The notes below the pieces were generated by a model. That model searched no databases. It saw only the letters and a list, made by a program, of their open reading frames with translations, and was not told the DNA's origin. Made by a program: the position numbers and the translations under genes. A stretch of DNA of 64,000 nt from Sphingomonadales bacterium (GTDB taxonomy: Bacteria; Pseudomonadota; Alphaproteobacteria; Sphingomonadales; Sphingomonadaceae), in assembly GCA_014763545.1 (NCBI GenBank), contig JACXVD010000001.1:1-64000 (forward strand), written 5' to 3'. Shown one piece after another: positions 34,908 through 44,186 of this stretch; position 1 is the stretch's first letter, and the number at the start of each line of letters is the position of its first letter.

Positions 34908-35348
34908 TCAGCGCACGAAAGCGCTGAACACGACCCGCCCCTTGCCACGGGCCGCTTCCCGAGCGGGAATGCGCCAGCGCAAATTGGTCACGTCTTCGGG
35001 TGAGGCGAGCCGGTCGCCGATTCGCAATGTGCCGAGCATGCCCCAGTTGCGCCCGCCGTCCACCGATACTTCGGTGCCGTCGGCGCTGCTGCGCTGGAAG
35101 GCGAGGGCGCTCGGCACGGGGCTCGACAGGGTGAATCCCTTGCCGGGCTCGCTGGCCTGCCATTCGACCATCAGGACCACGCGATCGCCGGGGCGCAGCG
35201 ATTCGGCACGGTCGATCGAGCGGGCCAGTCCTTCGCCACGCGGGGCTGCACGCTCGACATAGACCGCACGCGACAAGGCGACCTTGTCCTGCGCCATGGC
35301 GGGCGCGGCGAGCGTGAGTGCCATTGCGGCGGCGAGAGAGATGCGCAT
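34908..35348 (-). CDS. Secreted hypothetical protein
   Basis: The 146-residue product begins with a clear signal peptide (MRISLAAAMALTLAAPAMA, cut after AMA) and continues as a beta-rich domain (LRPGDRVVLMVEW, WRIPAREAARGKGRVVFSAFVR) that resembles the small repeat-domain proteins of sphingomonads. No catalytic motif is seen. I chose the ATG at 35348 because the signal peptide starts there. It converges with the YdeI-like gene, their ends touching. Confidence 0.65.
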   Translation of the reverse strand: MRISLAAAMALTLAAPAMAQDKVALSRAVYVERAAPRGEGLARSIDRAESLRPGDRVVLMVEWQASEPGKGFTLSSPVPSALAFQRSSADGTEVSVDGGRNWGMLGTLRIGDRLASPEDVTNLRWRIPAREAARGKGRVVFSAFVR

Positions 35349-35485
35349 CGTTCGGTCCCATGCTTCCGGCCAATCCGGCCGACCTGCTTGTCGCAACAAG
35401 GGCCGAAAATATGGTTAATCACCGCCCGCCCACCGCGTGTTGGTTGCATCTGGCGAAAAGGCGAAAAAATGGGGTTCCACAGATG

Positions 35486-35514
35486 TTGACACACCCCCGA
35501 TGCTGGACTAGTGG
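35486..35514 (+). promoter_or_regulatory. Probable promoter of tRNA-Asp
   Basis: TTGACA at 35486-35491 is a perfect -35; with a 17-bp spacer the -10 would be TAGTGG at 35509-35514, which is poor. The tRNA starts 34 bp further on. Confidence 0.5.
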
Positions 35515-35547
35515 CGCCTCTCCCAAGCGGCGCTGTCCCGAAATTGC

Positions 35548-35624
35548 GCGGGTGTAGCTCAGTTGGTTAGAGTGCCGGCCTGTCACGCCGGAGGTCGCGG
35601 GTTCGAGCCCCGTCACTCGCGCCA
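35548..35624 (+). tRNA. tRNA-Asp(GTC)
   Basis: The acceptor GCGGGTG pairs with CACTCGC, CCA is encoded at 35622-35624, and the anticodon GTC lies at 35582-35584 in the loop CTGTCAC. D- and T-arms are intact. Confidence 0.96.
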
Positions 35625-35670
35625 CTTGGGATTTCCAGCCGGAAGAAAGCGCCCCCTCGCGGGGCGTTTT

Positions 35671-35898
35671 TCATTTCTGCGGCGGGCTCCAGCTGCCGGT
35701 TTCCATCCAGATCAGGAACCGGCGCAGCGGCAGCAGCCAGATCGTCCCGAAGAAAATATAGACCAGCGTCTGCGCCAGCACATGCCACCCGCCGATCAGC
35801 TCGGGCACGTAGCGGGCCACCACCACACCATAGACGATCAGCGCCGTCAGCAGGCCGAGGATGCCGAGCGGGATACGAAGCGTGGGTTGGTCGCGCAT
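35671..35898 (-). CDS. DUF2842 membrane protein
   Basis: The 75-residue protein has two membrane segments (IPLGILGLLTALIVYGVVVA and VLAQTLVYIFFGTIWLLPL by position 9-28 and 40-58) and the C-terminal RRFLIWMETGSW typical of DUF2842, a small alphaproteobacterial family of unknown function. Its start overlaps the stop of the upstream cyclo-ligase gene (TGATG). Confidence 0.88.
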   Translation of the reverse strand: MRDQPTLRIPLGILGLLTALIVYGVVVARYVPELIGGWHVLAQTLVYIFFGTIWLLPLRRFLIWMETGSWSPPQK

Positions 35899-36470
35899 CA
35901 GAAAGGTCCGTAGAGGCGGGTTGGGGTAATCACCGCGCTGAGCGGCACATCATGGGCTTCGGTCGGCAAGCTGTCGACCAGCTGGCAATCCCACGCAAGC
36001 CCGATGGCGATGGTGCCGGGATGGTCCGCCAGCCAGCGGTCGTAATGCCCGCCGCCCTGGCCAAGCCGCTCGCCGCGCTCGGTGAAGCCCACCAGCGGCA
36101 TGAACAGCACCTTTGGCACGATCGGCGCGGCATCCGCCATGGGCTGGACGAGGTTGAATGTCCCGCGCTCAAGGTCGCTTTCGCCGAACGGATCGCTCCA
36201 GGCGCGGAATTCCATCGGGCTTTGCCGGTCCGCGAACCAGGGCAGGGCGATGGGATAGCCTTCTTCATACAGAAACCGGGCATAGGCACCGGCGGGCGCC
36301 TCGTCCGCTTCGGCATGATACAGGCCGATCGGCGCTCCTTGCGGGACCAGCTCCATCACCGCGCCGGGCGGGCGGCGGAACAGGAGCGCGCGCGTTGTCT
36401 GGGGCAGGGCGGCGGCATGCTCGGCCCGCAGCTTGCGGAGCGTCCTGCGCAGGGCCTGCTTGTCGTCCAT
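35898..36470 (-). CDS. 5-formyltetrahydrofolate cyclo-ligase
   Basis: The 190-residue enzyme turns 5-formyl-THF into methenyl-THF with ATP. It shows the N-terminal KQALRRTLR, the substrate region MEFRAW, the MPLVGFTERGERLGQGGGHYDRWL loop (residue 120-143) and a C-terminal AHDVPLSAVITP. I chose the ATG at 36470 after GGAGC. The gene lies downstream of 6S RNA, an order also found in E. coli (ssrS-ygfA), so the two may share a transcript. Confidence 0.92.
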   Translation of the reverse strand: MDDKQALRRTLRKLRAEHAAALPQTTRALLFRRPPGAVMELVPQGAPIGLYHAEADEAPAGAYARFLYEEGYPIALPWFADRQSPMEFRAWSDPFGESDLERGTFNLVQPMADAAPIVPKVLFMPLVGFTERGERLGQGGGHYDRWLADHPGTIAIGLAWDCQLVDSLPTEAHDVPLSAVITPTRLYGPF

Positions 36471-36514
36471 CACAGCTCCGGGAAAAATGGTGAGTGGCGG
36501 AACCACCATGGGTC

Positions 36515-36667
36515 GGTTGCCCGAGAAATCCTCTGACGCCTCAACGTCAGGTGGGCGCCGTGTACCCCAACCCTCCGGACGAACCAGTGAGCCGGGGCAG
36601 GGACAACTCCCGTGGATTGCTTATAGCCTCAGGGATATTCAAACGGCTCGTGCCGGGCAGTCCCGCC
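36515..36667 (-). ncRNA. ssrS: 6S RNA
   Basis: The 206-bp gap between the cyclo-ligase and zapA genes is the normal site of alphaproteobacterial 6S RNA. On the minus strand the 5' piece TGCCCG (36654-36659) can pair with CGGGCA (36518-36523) to close a long hairpin with an open centre. 6S RNA binds RNA polymerase and lowers transcription in stationary phase. The 5' end follows from the promoter next to it; the 3' end is uncertain and could extend to about 36,497, where CCGCC can pair with the first GGCGG. Confidence 0.8.
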
Positions 36668-36673
36668 ACCGCC

Positions 36674-36702
36674 CATTTAGGCATTCGCGGCCTTGCCCTC
36701 AA
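36674..36702 (-). promoter_or_regulatory. Promoter of 6S RNA
   Basis: On the minus strand TTGAGG (36697-36702) and TAAATG (36674-36679) are exactly 17 bp apart, placing the start near 36,667. The -10 box includes the zapA stop codon, so the promoter overlaps the 3' end of zapA. Confidence 0.6.
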
Positions 36703-37531
36703 GCTTCGCTGCGCAGCTTTCGAGCAGATCGGCGAATTTCTCCAGCGCCGGGGCCAGATCGGGGTCGGCCACAAGCGGCAGCGAGCCCTGCGGAGGCGCG
36801 AGAGTGGCGGGTTGGGGCGGCGGCGCATTGCGCAGCGCGTCGAGCTCCTGCTCCATCGCTTCGGCGGCCTCACGGGCGCTGTCGCGTTCAGCCAACATCG
36901 CCTGCTGGGCGGCGCGCAAATCGTCCAGTTCGGCGGCGACCTGTATGCTGCCCGCACTGGCTGCGGCCAGTTCGGCCTTCAGCGCATCGAGTTCCTCGCG
37001 CATTGCGCCGACCTTGGAATTGCGACTGTCGAGTTCGTTCTGGAGCGACTGCAGAGTCTCCGCATTGCGGCGGGCCTCCTCCTGTGCCCGCTGCAGGGCA
37101 TCGCCGGTGGCGAGGTGCTGCTCCTCCAGCCCGGCAAGCTTGCCCTCCGCCGCGTCGCGCGCATGCGCGGCCTGTTCGGCGGCGATCTTCAATGCGTCAC
37201 GCTCGCTGGCAAGTTCTTCCAGCCGGTCGCGGGTTGCCGCGCATTCGGTTTCGAGTGGGCCGATGCGCCGCCGCAGATCGGCCAGTTCCTCGACCGTGGA
37301 CAGTACGTCATCCTTCGCGGCGAGCAGTTCGCGCCCGCGTTCATGCAGGTCGTCGGCGAGCAGCAGTGCCGCGAACAGGAAATTGCGGCTCTCGTTCGGG
37401 CCAAGCGCCAGCCCCATGCCCGCGACCTTCGAATCGATCATCTGCCCAAGGCCGACGACATGGGCCTCTTCGCCCTCGGCGCAGGACACCGCGAAATTGC
37501 GGCCACCGATGGTCAGCGAGACTTCGCTCAT
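36677..37531 (-). CDS. zapA: Cell-division protein ZapA with long coiled-coil tail
   Basis: The first 75 or so residues are a normal ZapA domain (EVSLTIGGRNFAVSCAEGEE, MIDSKVAGMG, LFAALLLADDL by positions 3-62), which binds FtsZ filaments and strengthens the division ring. After that come about 150 residues of coiled coil and a proline-rich tail, giving 284 residues; standard ZapA is about 100. The extension may add bundling or a new partner. Its start overlaps the end of a 64-residue coiled-coil gene. Confidence 0.85.
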   Translation of the reverse strand: MSEVSLTIGGRNFAVSCAEGEEAHVVGLGQMIDSKVAGMGLALGPNESRNFLFAALLLADDLHERGRELLAAKDDVLSTVEELADLRRRIGPLETECAATRDRLEELASERDALKIAAEQAAHARDAAEGKLAGLEEQHLATGDALQRAQEEARRNAETLQSLQNELDSRNSKVGAMREELDALKAELAAASAGSIQVAAELDDLRAAQQAMLAERDSAREAAEAMEQELDALRNAPPPQPATLAPPQGSLPLVADPDLAPALEKFADLLESCAAKLEGKAANA

Positions 37532-37722
37532 TCCTCGAGCCTTTCGATCAGCTCATCCAGCTCTTTCAACGTGTTGCTTGCCACTTCGCGCAAGTTTTCA
37601 TGCCGGACGACCAGCCCGGAAACGGATGGCGGTGCCGGGCGCATCGTTTCCGCGCTTTCGGCAATGCGTGCCAGCGCCGCTTCGATCCGTTGCACAGCCT
37701 GTTCGATGCGTTCCTCGCTCAT
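37528..37722 (-). CDS. Small coiled-coil protein upstream of zapA
   Basis: The 64-residue protein is almost all helix (ERIEQAVQRIEAALARIAE near 4-22; NLREVASNTLKELDELIERLEE near 43-64) and shares a four-base ATGA overlap with zapA. I know no function; the fixed pairing with zapA suggests a role in division. It could be a ZapB-like helper. The 227 bp on its upstream side, up to tkt, show no clear promoter I can defend. Confidence 0.65.
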   Translation of the reverse strand: MSEERIEQAVQRIEAALARIAESAETMRPAPPSVSGLVVRHENLREVASNTLKELDELIERLEE

Positions 37723-37949
37723 GCGCGGAAAATATCCATTTTCTCCATCGTGCGCAAAAGTTTGCGGCGGCCTGTTGATAACTTGCCTTCACCCCGCCAG
37801 CGCACGCAGCCGGGGGCGGTGCAGCCGGGGAGAGGTTGAGACACGGCCCTTGCCATGCTTGACCTGAGGGAACGCGTCCGCAAGGGACCGCGGGCAGCGA
37901 TTCGCCCGGCGAACGCCGTGCCCGACGAATGAGAGCAGGAGCCCGGAAT

Positions 37950-39920
37950 ATGAGCCTCGACCCGCAGCGCCTGGCGCCCATGGCCAACGCGATTCGCGCC
38001 CTGTCGATGGATGCTGTCCAGGCCGCCAATTCGGGGCACCCCGGCATGCCGATGGGCATGGCCGATGTGGCGACCGTGCTGTGGTCGAAATATCTGAAGT
38101 TCGACCCTGCCGCGCCCAAATGGCCCGACCGCGACCGTTTCGTGCTGTCCGCCGGCCACGGTTCGATGCTGATCTATTCGCTGCTCCACCTGTCGGGCTA
38201 CGCCTCGCCGACGATGGAGGACATCCGCAATTTCCGCCAGCTGGGCAGCGTTTGCGCCGGGCACCCGGAAAACTTCCTGATCCCCGGTGTCGAATGCACC
38301 ACCGGCCCGCTGGGCCAGGGGCTGGCGATGGCGGTGGGCATGGCGATGGCCGAACGCCATCTCAACGCCGTGTTCGGTGACGGGCTGGTCGACCACCGTA
38401 CATGGGTCGTCGCGGGTGACGGCTGCCTGATGGAAGGCATCAACCACGAAGCGATCGGGCTGGCCGGACACCTCAAGCTCGGGCGCATGGTCGTGCTGTG
38501 GGACGACAACCGCATCACGATCGACGGCGATACCGACCTGTCCACCAGCGAAGACATTGCCGCCCGCTATGAAGCGACAGGCTGGCATGTCACCAGCTGC
38601 GACGGACACGATTTCGCCGACATAGCCCGCGCGATCGACGAAGCGGTGGCGGACGAACGCCCCTCGCTGGTCGCCTGCCGGACGATCATCGGCAAGGGCG
38701 CACCCAACAAGCAGGGCGGGCATAATGTCCACGGTGCCCCGCTCGGTGGCGACGAGATTGCCGCGGCGCGCGAATATCTCGGGTGGGACGCCGCACCGTT
38801 CGAAGTGCCCGAGGCGATCCTGTCCGACTGGCGCACGACCGGTGAGCGCGGCGCGAGCGCGCATGCGGAATGGAACAGCCGCCTCGCCGCCGCGCCTGAC
38901 GCGCAGGAATTCTCGCGCCGGATGGCGGGCGACCTGCCCGATGGCGAACAGGCGGCTGCTGCCTTCGACGCATGGCTGGGCGAATCGCAGAAGGTCGCAA
39001 CGCGCAAGGCGTCCGAATTGGCGCTGGGCGTGCTGACCCCGCTGGTGCCGGAAATGGTCGGCGGCTCGGCCGATCTTACCGGATCGAACAACACCAAGAC
39101 CAAGGCGACCCCGCCATTCTCGGCCGACGATTATTCGGGCCGCTATGTCTATTACGGCATCCGCGAATTCGGCATGGCTGCGGCGATGAACGGGATGGCG
39201 CTACACGGCGGCATCATCCCCTACGGCGGGACCTTCCTGGTCTTCTCCGATTATTGCCGCAACGCCGTGCGGCTGTCGGCGCTGCAGCACCAGCGGGTGG
39301 TCTATGTCTTCACCCACGACAGCATCGGGCTGGGCGAGGACGGGCCGACCCACCAGCCGGTCGAGCATGTCATGTCGCTGCGCATGATCCCCAACCTCAA
39401 TGTCTATCGCCCGGCGGACATTATCGAGACCGCCGAATGCTGGAATCTCGCGCTGCAAAGCCGCGAAACTCCGTCGGTCCTCGCGCTGACGCGGCAGAAC
39501 CTGCCGCAGCTGCGCAGCAGCGGCGAGATGTTGAGCGCCAAGGGTGCTTATCGCCTGCAAAGCGCAGGCGCAGAGCGGAAGGTGGTGCTCGTCGCGACGG
39601 GTTCCGAAGTCGAGCTGGCGGTCAATGTGCGCGCCGCGCTGGAGGCGCAGGGGATCGGTGCCGATGTCGTCTCCATGCCTTGCGCAGAGCTGTTTCTGAA
39701 GCAGGATGCCGCCTACCGCGCCGATGTGCTGCCGCACGACACGCTCAAGGTATCGATCGAGGCGGGCGTGACGATGGGCTGGGAACGGTTCACCGGCACC
39801 GACGGGATCAATATCGGGATCGACAGTTTCGGAGCCTCTGCGCCGGCAGAGGTATTGTTCGAGCATTTCGGCCTCACGGTTGACAAGATCGTGCCGCAGA
39901 TCACTGAAAAACTGGCATAA
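37950..39920 (+). CDS. tkt: Transketolase
   Basis: The 656-residue thiamine-diphosphate enzyme moves two-carbon units in the pentose phosphate pathway. It has [10 protein letters not shown] near 30-39, [23 protein letters not shown], the ThDP motif [13 protein letters not shown], and the C-terminal [17 protein letters not shown] region with catalytic histidine and glutamate. The ATG at 37950 follows GCAGGAG. It opens a run with gap, pgk and fba, 23 bp before gap. Confidence 0.96.
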   Translation: MSLDPQRLAPMANAIRALSMDAVQAANSGHPGMPMGMADVATVLWSKYLKFDPAAPKWPDRDRFVLSAGHGSMLIYSLLHLSGYASPTMEDIRNFRQLGSVCAGHPENFLIPGVECTTGPLGQGLAMAVGMAMAERHLNAVFGDGLVDHRTWVVAGDGCLMEGINHEAIGLAGHLKLGRMVVLWDDNRITIDGDTDLSTSEDIAARYEATGWHVTSCDGHDFADIARAIDEAVADERPSLVACRTIIGKGAPNKQGGHNVHGAPLGGDEIAAAREYLGWDAAPFEVPEAILSDWRTTGERGASAHAEWNSRLAAAPDAQEFSRRMAGDLPDGEQAAAAFDAWLGESQKVATRKASELALGVLTPLVPEMVGGSADLTGSNNTKTKATPPFSADDYSGRYVYYGIREFGMAAAMNGMALHGGIIPYGGTFLVFSDYCRNAVRLSALQHQRVVYVFTHDSIGLGEDGPTHQPVEHVMSLRMIPNLNVYRPADIIETAECWNLALQSRETPSVLALTRQNLPQLRSSGEMLSAKGAYRLQSAGAERKVVLVATGSEVELAVNVRAALEAQGIGADVVSMPCAELFLKQDAAYRADVLPHDTLKVSIEAGVTMGWERFTGTDGINIGIDSFGASAPAEVLFEHFGLTVDKIVPQITEKLA

Positions 39921-39943
39921 CCAAGCAGAGCAGGAGCTTCCTC

Positions 39944-40951
39944 ATGGCGACCAAGGTTGCAATCAACGGTTTCGGACGTATCGGGCGCCTGGTGGCGCGC
40001 GCCATCCTCGAACGCACCGATCATGACCTCGAACTGGTGACGATCAACGATCTGTCGGACACGGCATCGAACGCGCTGCTGTTCGCTTTCGACAGCACCC
40101 ATGGCCGCTTCCCCGGCACCGTCGAAGTCGATGGGTCGGATCTCGTCGTGAACGGCAAGCATATCCATGTCACTGCCGAGCGTGATCCGGGCAAGCTGCC
40201 GCATGGCGAAATGGGCATCGACCTGGTGATGGAATGCACCGGCTTCTTCCAGTCGGACGAGGCGGCCCGCCCGCATCTCGCCGCCGGTGCCAAGCGCGTG
40301 ATCATCTCGGCCCCGGCGACGGGCGTGTCGAAGACGATCGTCTACGGCGTCAACCACGACACGCTGACGGCGGACGACGACATCATCTCCAACGCCAGCT
40401 GCACCACCAACTGCCTGGCCCCGGTGGCCAAGGTGCTGCACGATCTCGTCGGCATCGAACGCGGCTTCATGACCACGATCCACAGCTACACCAACGATCA
40501 GCGCATGCTCGACCAGATCCACAAGGATCTGCGGCGTGCGCGCGGCGGTGCGCAGAACATGATCCCCACCACCACCGGTGCGGCCCGCGCGGTCGGCCTG
40601 GTGCTGCCCGAACTGAAGGGCAAGCTGGACGGTTCTTCGGTCCGCGTGCCGACCCCGAATGTCAGCCTGGTCGACCTGTCTTTCGTGCCCGGCCGCGATA
40701 CTTCGGCGGAAGAACTCAACGCTGCGCTGAAGGCTGCTGCCGAAGGCCCGATGAAGGGCGTGTTGTCCTACACCGACCAGCCGCTGGTCAGCAGCGACTT
40801 CAACCACTTCCCGGCCAGCTCGACCGTCGACAGCCTGGAAACCGCCGTGCTGGAGGGCAAGCTCGCCCGCGTGGTCAGCTGGTATGACAACGAATGGGGC
40901 TTCTCCAACCGGATGATCGACACCGCCGGCGTGGTGGCGAGCTTCCTCTGA
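39944..40951 (+). CDS. gap: Glyceraldehyde-3-phosphate dehydrogenase
   Basis: The 335-residue enzyme oxidises glyceraldehyde 3-phosphate with phosphate and NAD. It has the NAD site [10 protein letters not shown] near 7-16, catalytic C153 in [12 protein letters not shown], and the C-terminal [13 protein letters not shown]36-type residue in TINDLSD favours NAD. It is co-directional with tkt and pgk; a hairpin follows its stop. Confidence 0.97.
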   Translation: MATKVAINGFGRIGRLVARAILERTDHDLELVTINDLSDTASNALLFAFDSTHGRFPGTVEVDGSDLVVNGKHIHVTAERDPGKLPHGEMGIDLVMECTGFFQSDEAARPHLAAGAKRVIISAPATGVSKTIVYGVNHDTLTADDDIISNASCTTNCLAPVAKVLHDLVGIERGFMTTIHSYTNDQRMLDQIHKDLRRARGGAQNMIPTTTGAARAVGLVLPELKGKLDGSSVRVPTPNVSLVDLSFVPGRDTSAEELNAALKAAAEGPMKGVLSYTDQPLVSSDFNHFPASSTVDSLETAVLEGKLARVVSWYDNEWGFSNRMIDTAGVVASFL

Positions 40952-40965
40952 GGTCCGACCCGTTC

Positions 40966-40986
40966 GCCCCGCGTCCATCGCGGGGC
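40966..40986 (+). terminator. Hairpin between gap and pgk
   Basis: GCCCCGCG (40966-40973) and CGCGGGGC (40979-40986) form a perfect 8-bp stem with a five-base loop. No T-run follows, so it may slow polymerase or stabilise the gap mRNA end rather than stop all transcription. Confidence 0.5.
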
Positions 40987-41022
40987 AGGCGTTTGCTTGA
41001 TGTGCTGAGCCGGAAGTAGGAA

Positions 41023-41048
41023 CGGGGCTTCGACAAGGCTCAGCCCGG
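41023..41048. repeat. REP-like intergenic element before pgk
   Basis: The stretch with GGGCTTCGACAAGGCTCAG and its flanking GGGCT/AGCCC pair resembles the short dispersed palindromes with the core CTTCGACAAGCTCAG that are common between genes in sphingomonads. It ends 13 bp before the pgk start. Confidence 0.45.
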
Positions 41049-41061
41049 ACGGATCAGGGCT

Positions 41062-42264
41062 ATGGCAAATTTCAAGACCCTCGATGACCTTGGCGCGGAC
41101 CTGTCCGGCCAGGTCGCGCTGGTGCGCGTCGATCTCAACCTGCCGATGAAGGACGGGTCCGCGACCGATGTGACCCGGGTGGAAGCGGCGAAGCCGACGA
41201 TCCTCGAACTCGCGGATCGCGGCGCGAAAGTGCTGTTGCTGGCCCATTTCGGCCGTCCCAAGGGCGCGCGCAATTCCACCATGTCGACCAGCATGGTGCA
41301 GGGCGATGTCGAGCGGGTGATCGGCCGCGAGATCATGTTCATCCCCGAAGTGTCCGGCCCCGTGGCGCAGCAGGCGATCGGCATCCTGCGCGATGGCGAT
41401 ATCGGGCTGATGGACAATGTCCGCTTCTGGCCGGGCGAAGAGAAGAACGATCCCGAATTTGCCAAGGGCATTGCCGCGCTGGGCGATTTCTACGTCAACG
41501 ATGCGTTCTCTGCCGCGCACCGCGCGCATGCCAGCACCGAGGGGCTGGCGCATTTGTTGCCCGCCTATGCCGGCCGCTCGATGGAGCAGGAACTCAAGGC
41601 GCTCGATGCGGCCCTGGGCAGTCCCACGCCGCCGGTTGCCGCGGTGGTCGGCGGGGCCAAGGTGTCGTCCAAGCTGGCGGTGCTGGAAAACCTCGTCGGC
41701 AAGGTGCAGCACCTGATCATCGGCGGCGGGATGGCCAACACCTTCCTCGCCGCACGCGGCGTGGACGTGGGCAAGAGCCTGTGCGAACACGATCTGACCG
41801 ATACCGCCAACGCCATCCTCGCCAAGGCGGATGAAAGCGGCTGCACGGTGCATTTGCCCTATGACGTCGTGGTGGCGAAGGAATTTGCCGCCAACCCGCC
41901 CAGCATGCGCGTGTGCAACGTGCATGAGGTTGCGGCGGACGAAATGATCCTCGACGTCGGCCCGCTCGCGGTGGAGGCGCTGGGCGATGTTCTCAAGACC
42001 TGCCGCACTTTGGTGTGGAACGGGCCGATGGGCGCCTTCGAGACGGCGCCGTTCGACGCCGCGACCGTGGCGCTGGCACGCACCGCTGCGGCGCTGACCA
42101 AGGAAGGTTCGCTCGTCTCTGTGGCGGGCGGGGGCGACACGGTCGCCGCGCTCAACCATGCAGGCGTAGCAGGCGATTTCACCTATATCTCGACGGCGGG
42201 CGGTGCCTTCCTCGAATGGATGGAAGGCAAGCAACTGCCCGGCGTGGTAGCGTTGCAGGCGTGA
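41062..42264 (+). CDS. pgk: Phosphoglycerate kinase
   Basis: The 400-residue enzyme transfers phosphate between 1,3-bisphosphoglycerate and ADP. It has VRVDLNLPM near 20-28, [10 protein letters not shown], the [14 protein letters not shown] motif, [12 protein letters not shown] and the C-terminal nucleotide site [13 protein letters not shown] with [15 protein letters not shown]. Length fits. Its stop overlaps the start of the thioesterase gene (GTGA). Confidence 0.97.
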   Translation: MANFKTLDDLGADLSGQVALVRVDLNLPMKDGSATDVTRVEAAKPTILELADRGAKVLLLAHFGRPKGARNSTMSTSMVQGDVERVIGREIMFIPEVSGPVAQQAIGILRDGDIGLMDNVRFWPGEEKNDPEFAKGIAALGDFYVNDAFSAAHRAHASTEGLAHLLPAYAGRSMEQELKALDAALGSPTPPVAAVVGGAKVSSKLAVLENLVGKVQHLIIGGGMANTFLAARGVDVGKSLCEHDLTDTANAILAKADESGCTVHLPYDVVVAKEFAANPPSMRVCNVHEVAADEMILDVGPLAVEALGDVLKTCRTLVWNGPMGAFETAPFDAATVALARTAAALTKEGSLVSVAGGGDTVAALNHAGVAGDFTYISTAGGAFLEWMEGKQLPGVVALQA

Positions 42265-42713
42265 GCGAACGGGTCAAACCTGCTGCGGCAGGCTGGGGGC
42301 CGGTCCCGGTCACCGAGGGTGAATGGGCCGGATGGAGCGCCTGGCAGCTCGATGCGTTCGAGACACTGGCCGGTCCGTTCTACGAAAAGACGGATGATAA
42401 TGGCGAACGGGTCACTGCCTTCCGGGCCGAACCGCGCCACCTGAATGGTGCGGGCAAGATGCATGGCGGTTGTTTGCTGACCTTTGCCGATTCGGCGCTG
42501 TTCACGATTGCATCGCGCGAGCTGGAGGGGACATTCGGGGTCACGGTGAACCTGACCGGCGATTTCCTCGATCCGGTCGAAGTCGGCCAGCTGGTCGAGG
42601 CGCGCGGGCGGGTGGTTCGCGCAGGGGGCAAGACGATTTTCGTCGAAGGCCTGGCCACCGCCGATGGCAAGCCGGTGCTGCGGTTCAACGGAATAATCCG
42701 TAAACTGCGCTGA
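42261..42713 (+). CDS. PaaI-type hotdog thioesterase
   Basis: The 150-residue protein has a hotdog fold with the PaaI-type active region [20 protein letters not shown] (near 68-87) and [16 protein letters not shown]. Such enzymes split acyl-CoA esters; the substrate is not known. It starts with GTG inside the pgk stop, so its expression is tied to pgk. Confidence 0.85.
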   Translation: MSERVKPAAAGWGPVPVTEGEWAGWSAWQLDAFETLAGPFYEKTDDNGERVTAFRAEPRHLNGAGKMHGGCLLTFADSALFTIASRELEGTFGVTVNLTGDFLDPVEVGQLVEARGRVVRAGGKTIFVEGLATADGKPVLRFNGIIRKLR

Positions 42714-42811
42714 CAAGGGCAGCCGCCCGCCTTGCAGGTCCATGCTGCACCCGCTAAGGGCGCGCCCGTGCATTCGTATGCAATCACCGGATTAGCGATG
42801 AGGGACCGCAA

Positions 42812-43699
42812 ATGAACCAGCAGGACATGATGGAGCGTATCACCACCGGGCAGGGCTTTATCGCCGCGCTCGACCAGAGCGGTGGGTCCACTCCCAAGGC
42901 CCTGCGTGGCTATGGCGTGAGCGACGACGAATGGAGCGGCGACGACGAAATGTTCGCCCGCATCCACGAAATGCGTGCCCGTGTGATTACCTCGCCCAGC
43001 TTCGCCAATGGCAAGGTCATCGGCGCCATCCTGTTCGAAAAGACGATGGACGGCACCGTCGATGGCAAGCCCACCGCCGAGGCGCTGAAGGATCGCGGCG
43101 TGGTGCCCTTTATCAAGGTCGACCAGGGGCTCGAGGACGAGGCCGATGGCGTCCAGCTGATGAAGGACATGGACAAGCTCGACGCGCTGCTGGCCAAGTC
43201 GGTCGCTGCGGGCATGTTCGGCACCAAGATGCGCTCGGTCATCAAGTCGGCCAGCCCGACCGGCATCGCCGCGATCGTCGCGCAGCAGTTCGACTATGCC
43301 AATCGCATCGCCGATGCCGGGCTGGTGCCGATGGTGGAACCCGAATACGACATTCACGCCGCCGATCGTGCGGATGGTGAAAAGATCCTGCTGGCCGAGC
43401 TGCAGAAAGCGCTCGATGCGCTGCCGGAAGGCCGCATGGTCATGCTCAAGCTGTCGATCCCGGTCGAGGCGGACCTCTACGCCCCGCTGATCGCGCATCC
43501 CAATGTCGCGCGCGTGGTGGCGCTTTCGGGCGGCTATTCGACCGAAGAAGCTTGCGAACGCCTGGCCCAGAACCATGGCATGATCGCCAGCTTCAGCCGC
43601 GGGCTGCTGCAGGATCTGCGCAAGAACCTCAGCGACGAGGAATTCGACGCAGTGCTGGGCAAGGCGATCGACACGATCGCAGCCGCCAGCGTCGCCTGA
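42812..43699 (+). CDS. fba: Fructose-bisphosphate aldolase, class I
   Basis: The 295-residue enzyme cleaves fructose 1,6-bisphosphate by a Schiff-base lysine, without metal. It starts with the class I pattern FIAALDQSGGSTPKALRGYG (near 17-36), has RARVITSP, AILFEKTMDG, FIKVDQGL and the lysine-bearing MLKLSIP, and ends in VVALSGGYSTEEA. This is the short bacterial class I form (about 295 residues). A 98-bp gap separates it from the thioesterase gene. Confidence 0.94.
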   Translation: MNQQDMMERITTGQGFIAALDQSGGSTPKALRGYGVSDDEWSGDDEMFARIHEMRARVITSPSFANGKVIGAILFEKTMDGTVDGKPTAEALKDRGVVPFIKVDQGLEDEADGVQLMKDMDKLDALLAKSVAAGMFGTKMRSVIKSASPTGIAAIVAQQFDYANRIADAGLVPMVEPEYDIHAADRADGEKILLAELQKALDALPEGRMVMLKLSIPVEADLYAPLIAHPNVARVVALSGGYSTEEACERLAQNHGMIASFSRGLLQDLRKNLSDEEFDAVLGKAIDTIAAASVA

Positions 43700-43722
43700 A
43701 CGGACGTGGAGGGAAAGTCCGT
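43700..43722 (+). terminator. Terminator-like hairpin after fba
   Basis: ACGGAC (43700-43705) pairs with GTCCGT (43717-43722), followed by CTTTCCC. It is placed right after the fba stop and covers the apparent GTG start of the next gene. Confidence 0.45.
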
Positions 43723-44182
43723 CTTTCCCTACCACCGCAGCATCGCACCGATGGTATGGGCAATGTTTGCCCTGTCACTGGTCGAACTGTTCGCGGTTCA
43801 TTTCTTCATTGCGCTGCGCTGGCCGATGATCGGTTGGCCCTTGACGATCCTGTCGGCCGCCGCCGCAGTGTGGATGGTCTTCTGGATACGATCGTTCCGG
43901 CGGCTGCCGCACGGGCTTGACCGGGATGGCCTGACGCTCAGGCTGGGCTTGCTCAAGGGGACCAGGGTGGATCTGGCGCAGATCGCCCGGGTCTCCCGCG
44001 GTTGGGAACAAGGCGCGGTGAAGGCGCGCGACGCCATCAATCTGGCGGCGATCAGCTATCCGAACCGCTGCATCGAACTGGCCGGGCCGATCAGGCGCGG
44101 CAAATCGCGCATTTTCATCCGGCTCGACGAACCCGAGGGGTTCGATAGCGCCATGCTGGAAGCGGGTATTCCCGTCGCCTGA
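43706..44182 (+). CDS. Two-pass membrane hypothetical protein
   Basis: The 158-residue protein has two membrane segments (near 16-36 and 42-61) followed by a small PH-like soluble domain (DRDGLTLRLGLLKGTRVDLAQI by positions 74-95). I do not know a function. The GTG at 43706 is needed to include the YHRSIAPM lead-in to the first segment, but no ribosome site precedes it and it lies in a hairpin loop. An ATG at 43751 is a weaker choice. Confidence 0.6.
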   Translation: MEGKSVFPYHRSIAPMVWAMFALSLVELFAVHFFIALRWPMIGWPLTILSAAAAVWMVFWIRSFRRLPHGLDRDGLTLRLGLLKGTRVDLAQIARVSRGWEQGAVKARDAINLAAISYPNRCIELAGPIRRGKSRIFIRLDEPEGFDSAMLEAGIPVA

Positions 44183-44186
44183 CGCT

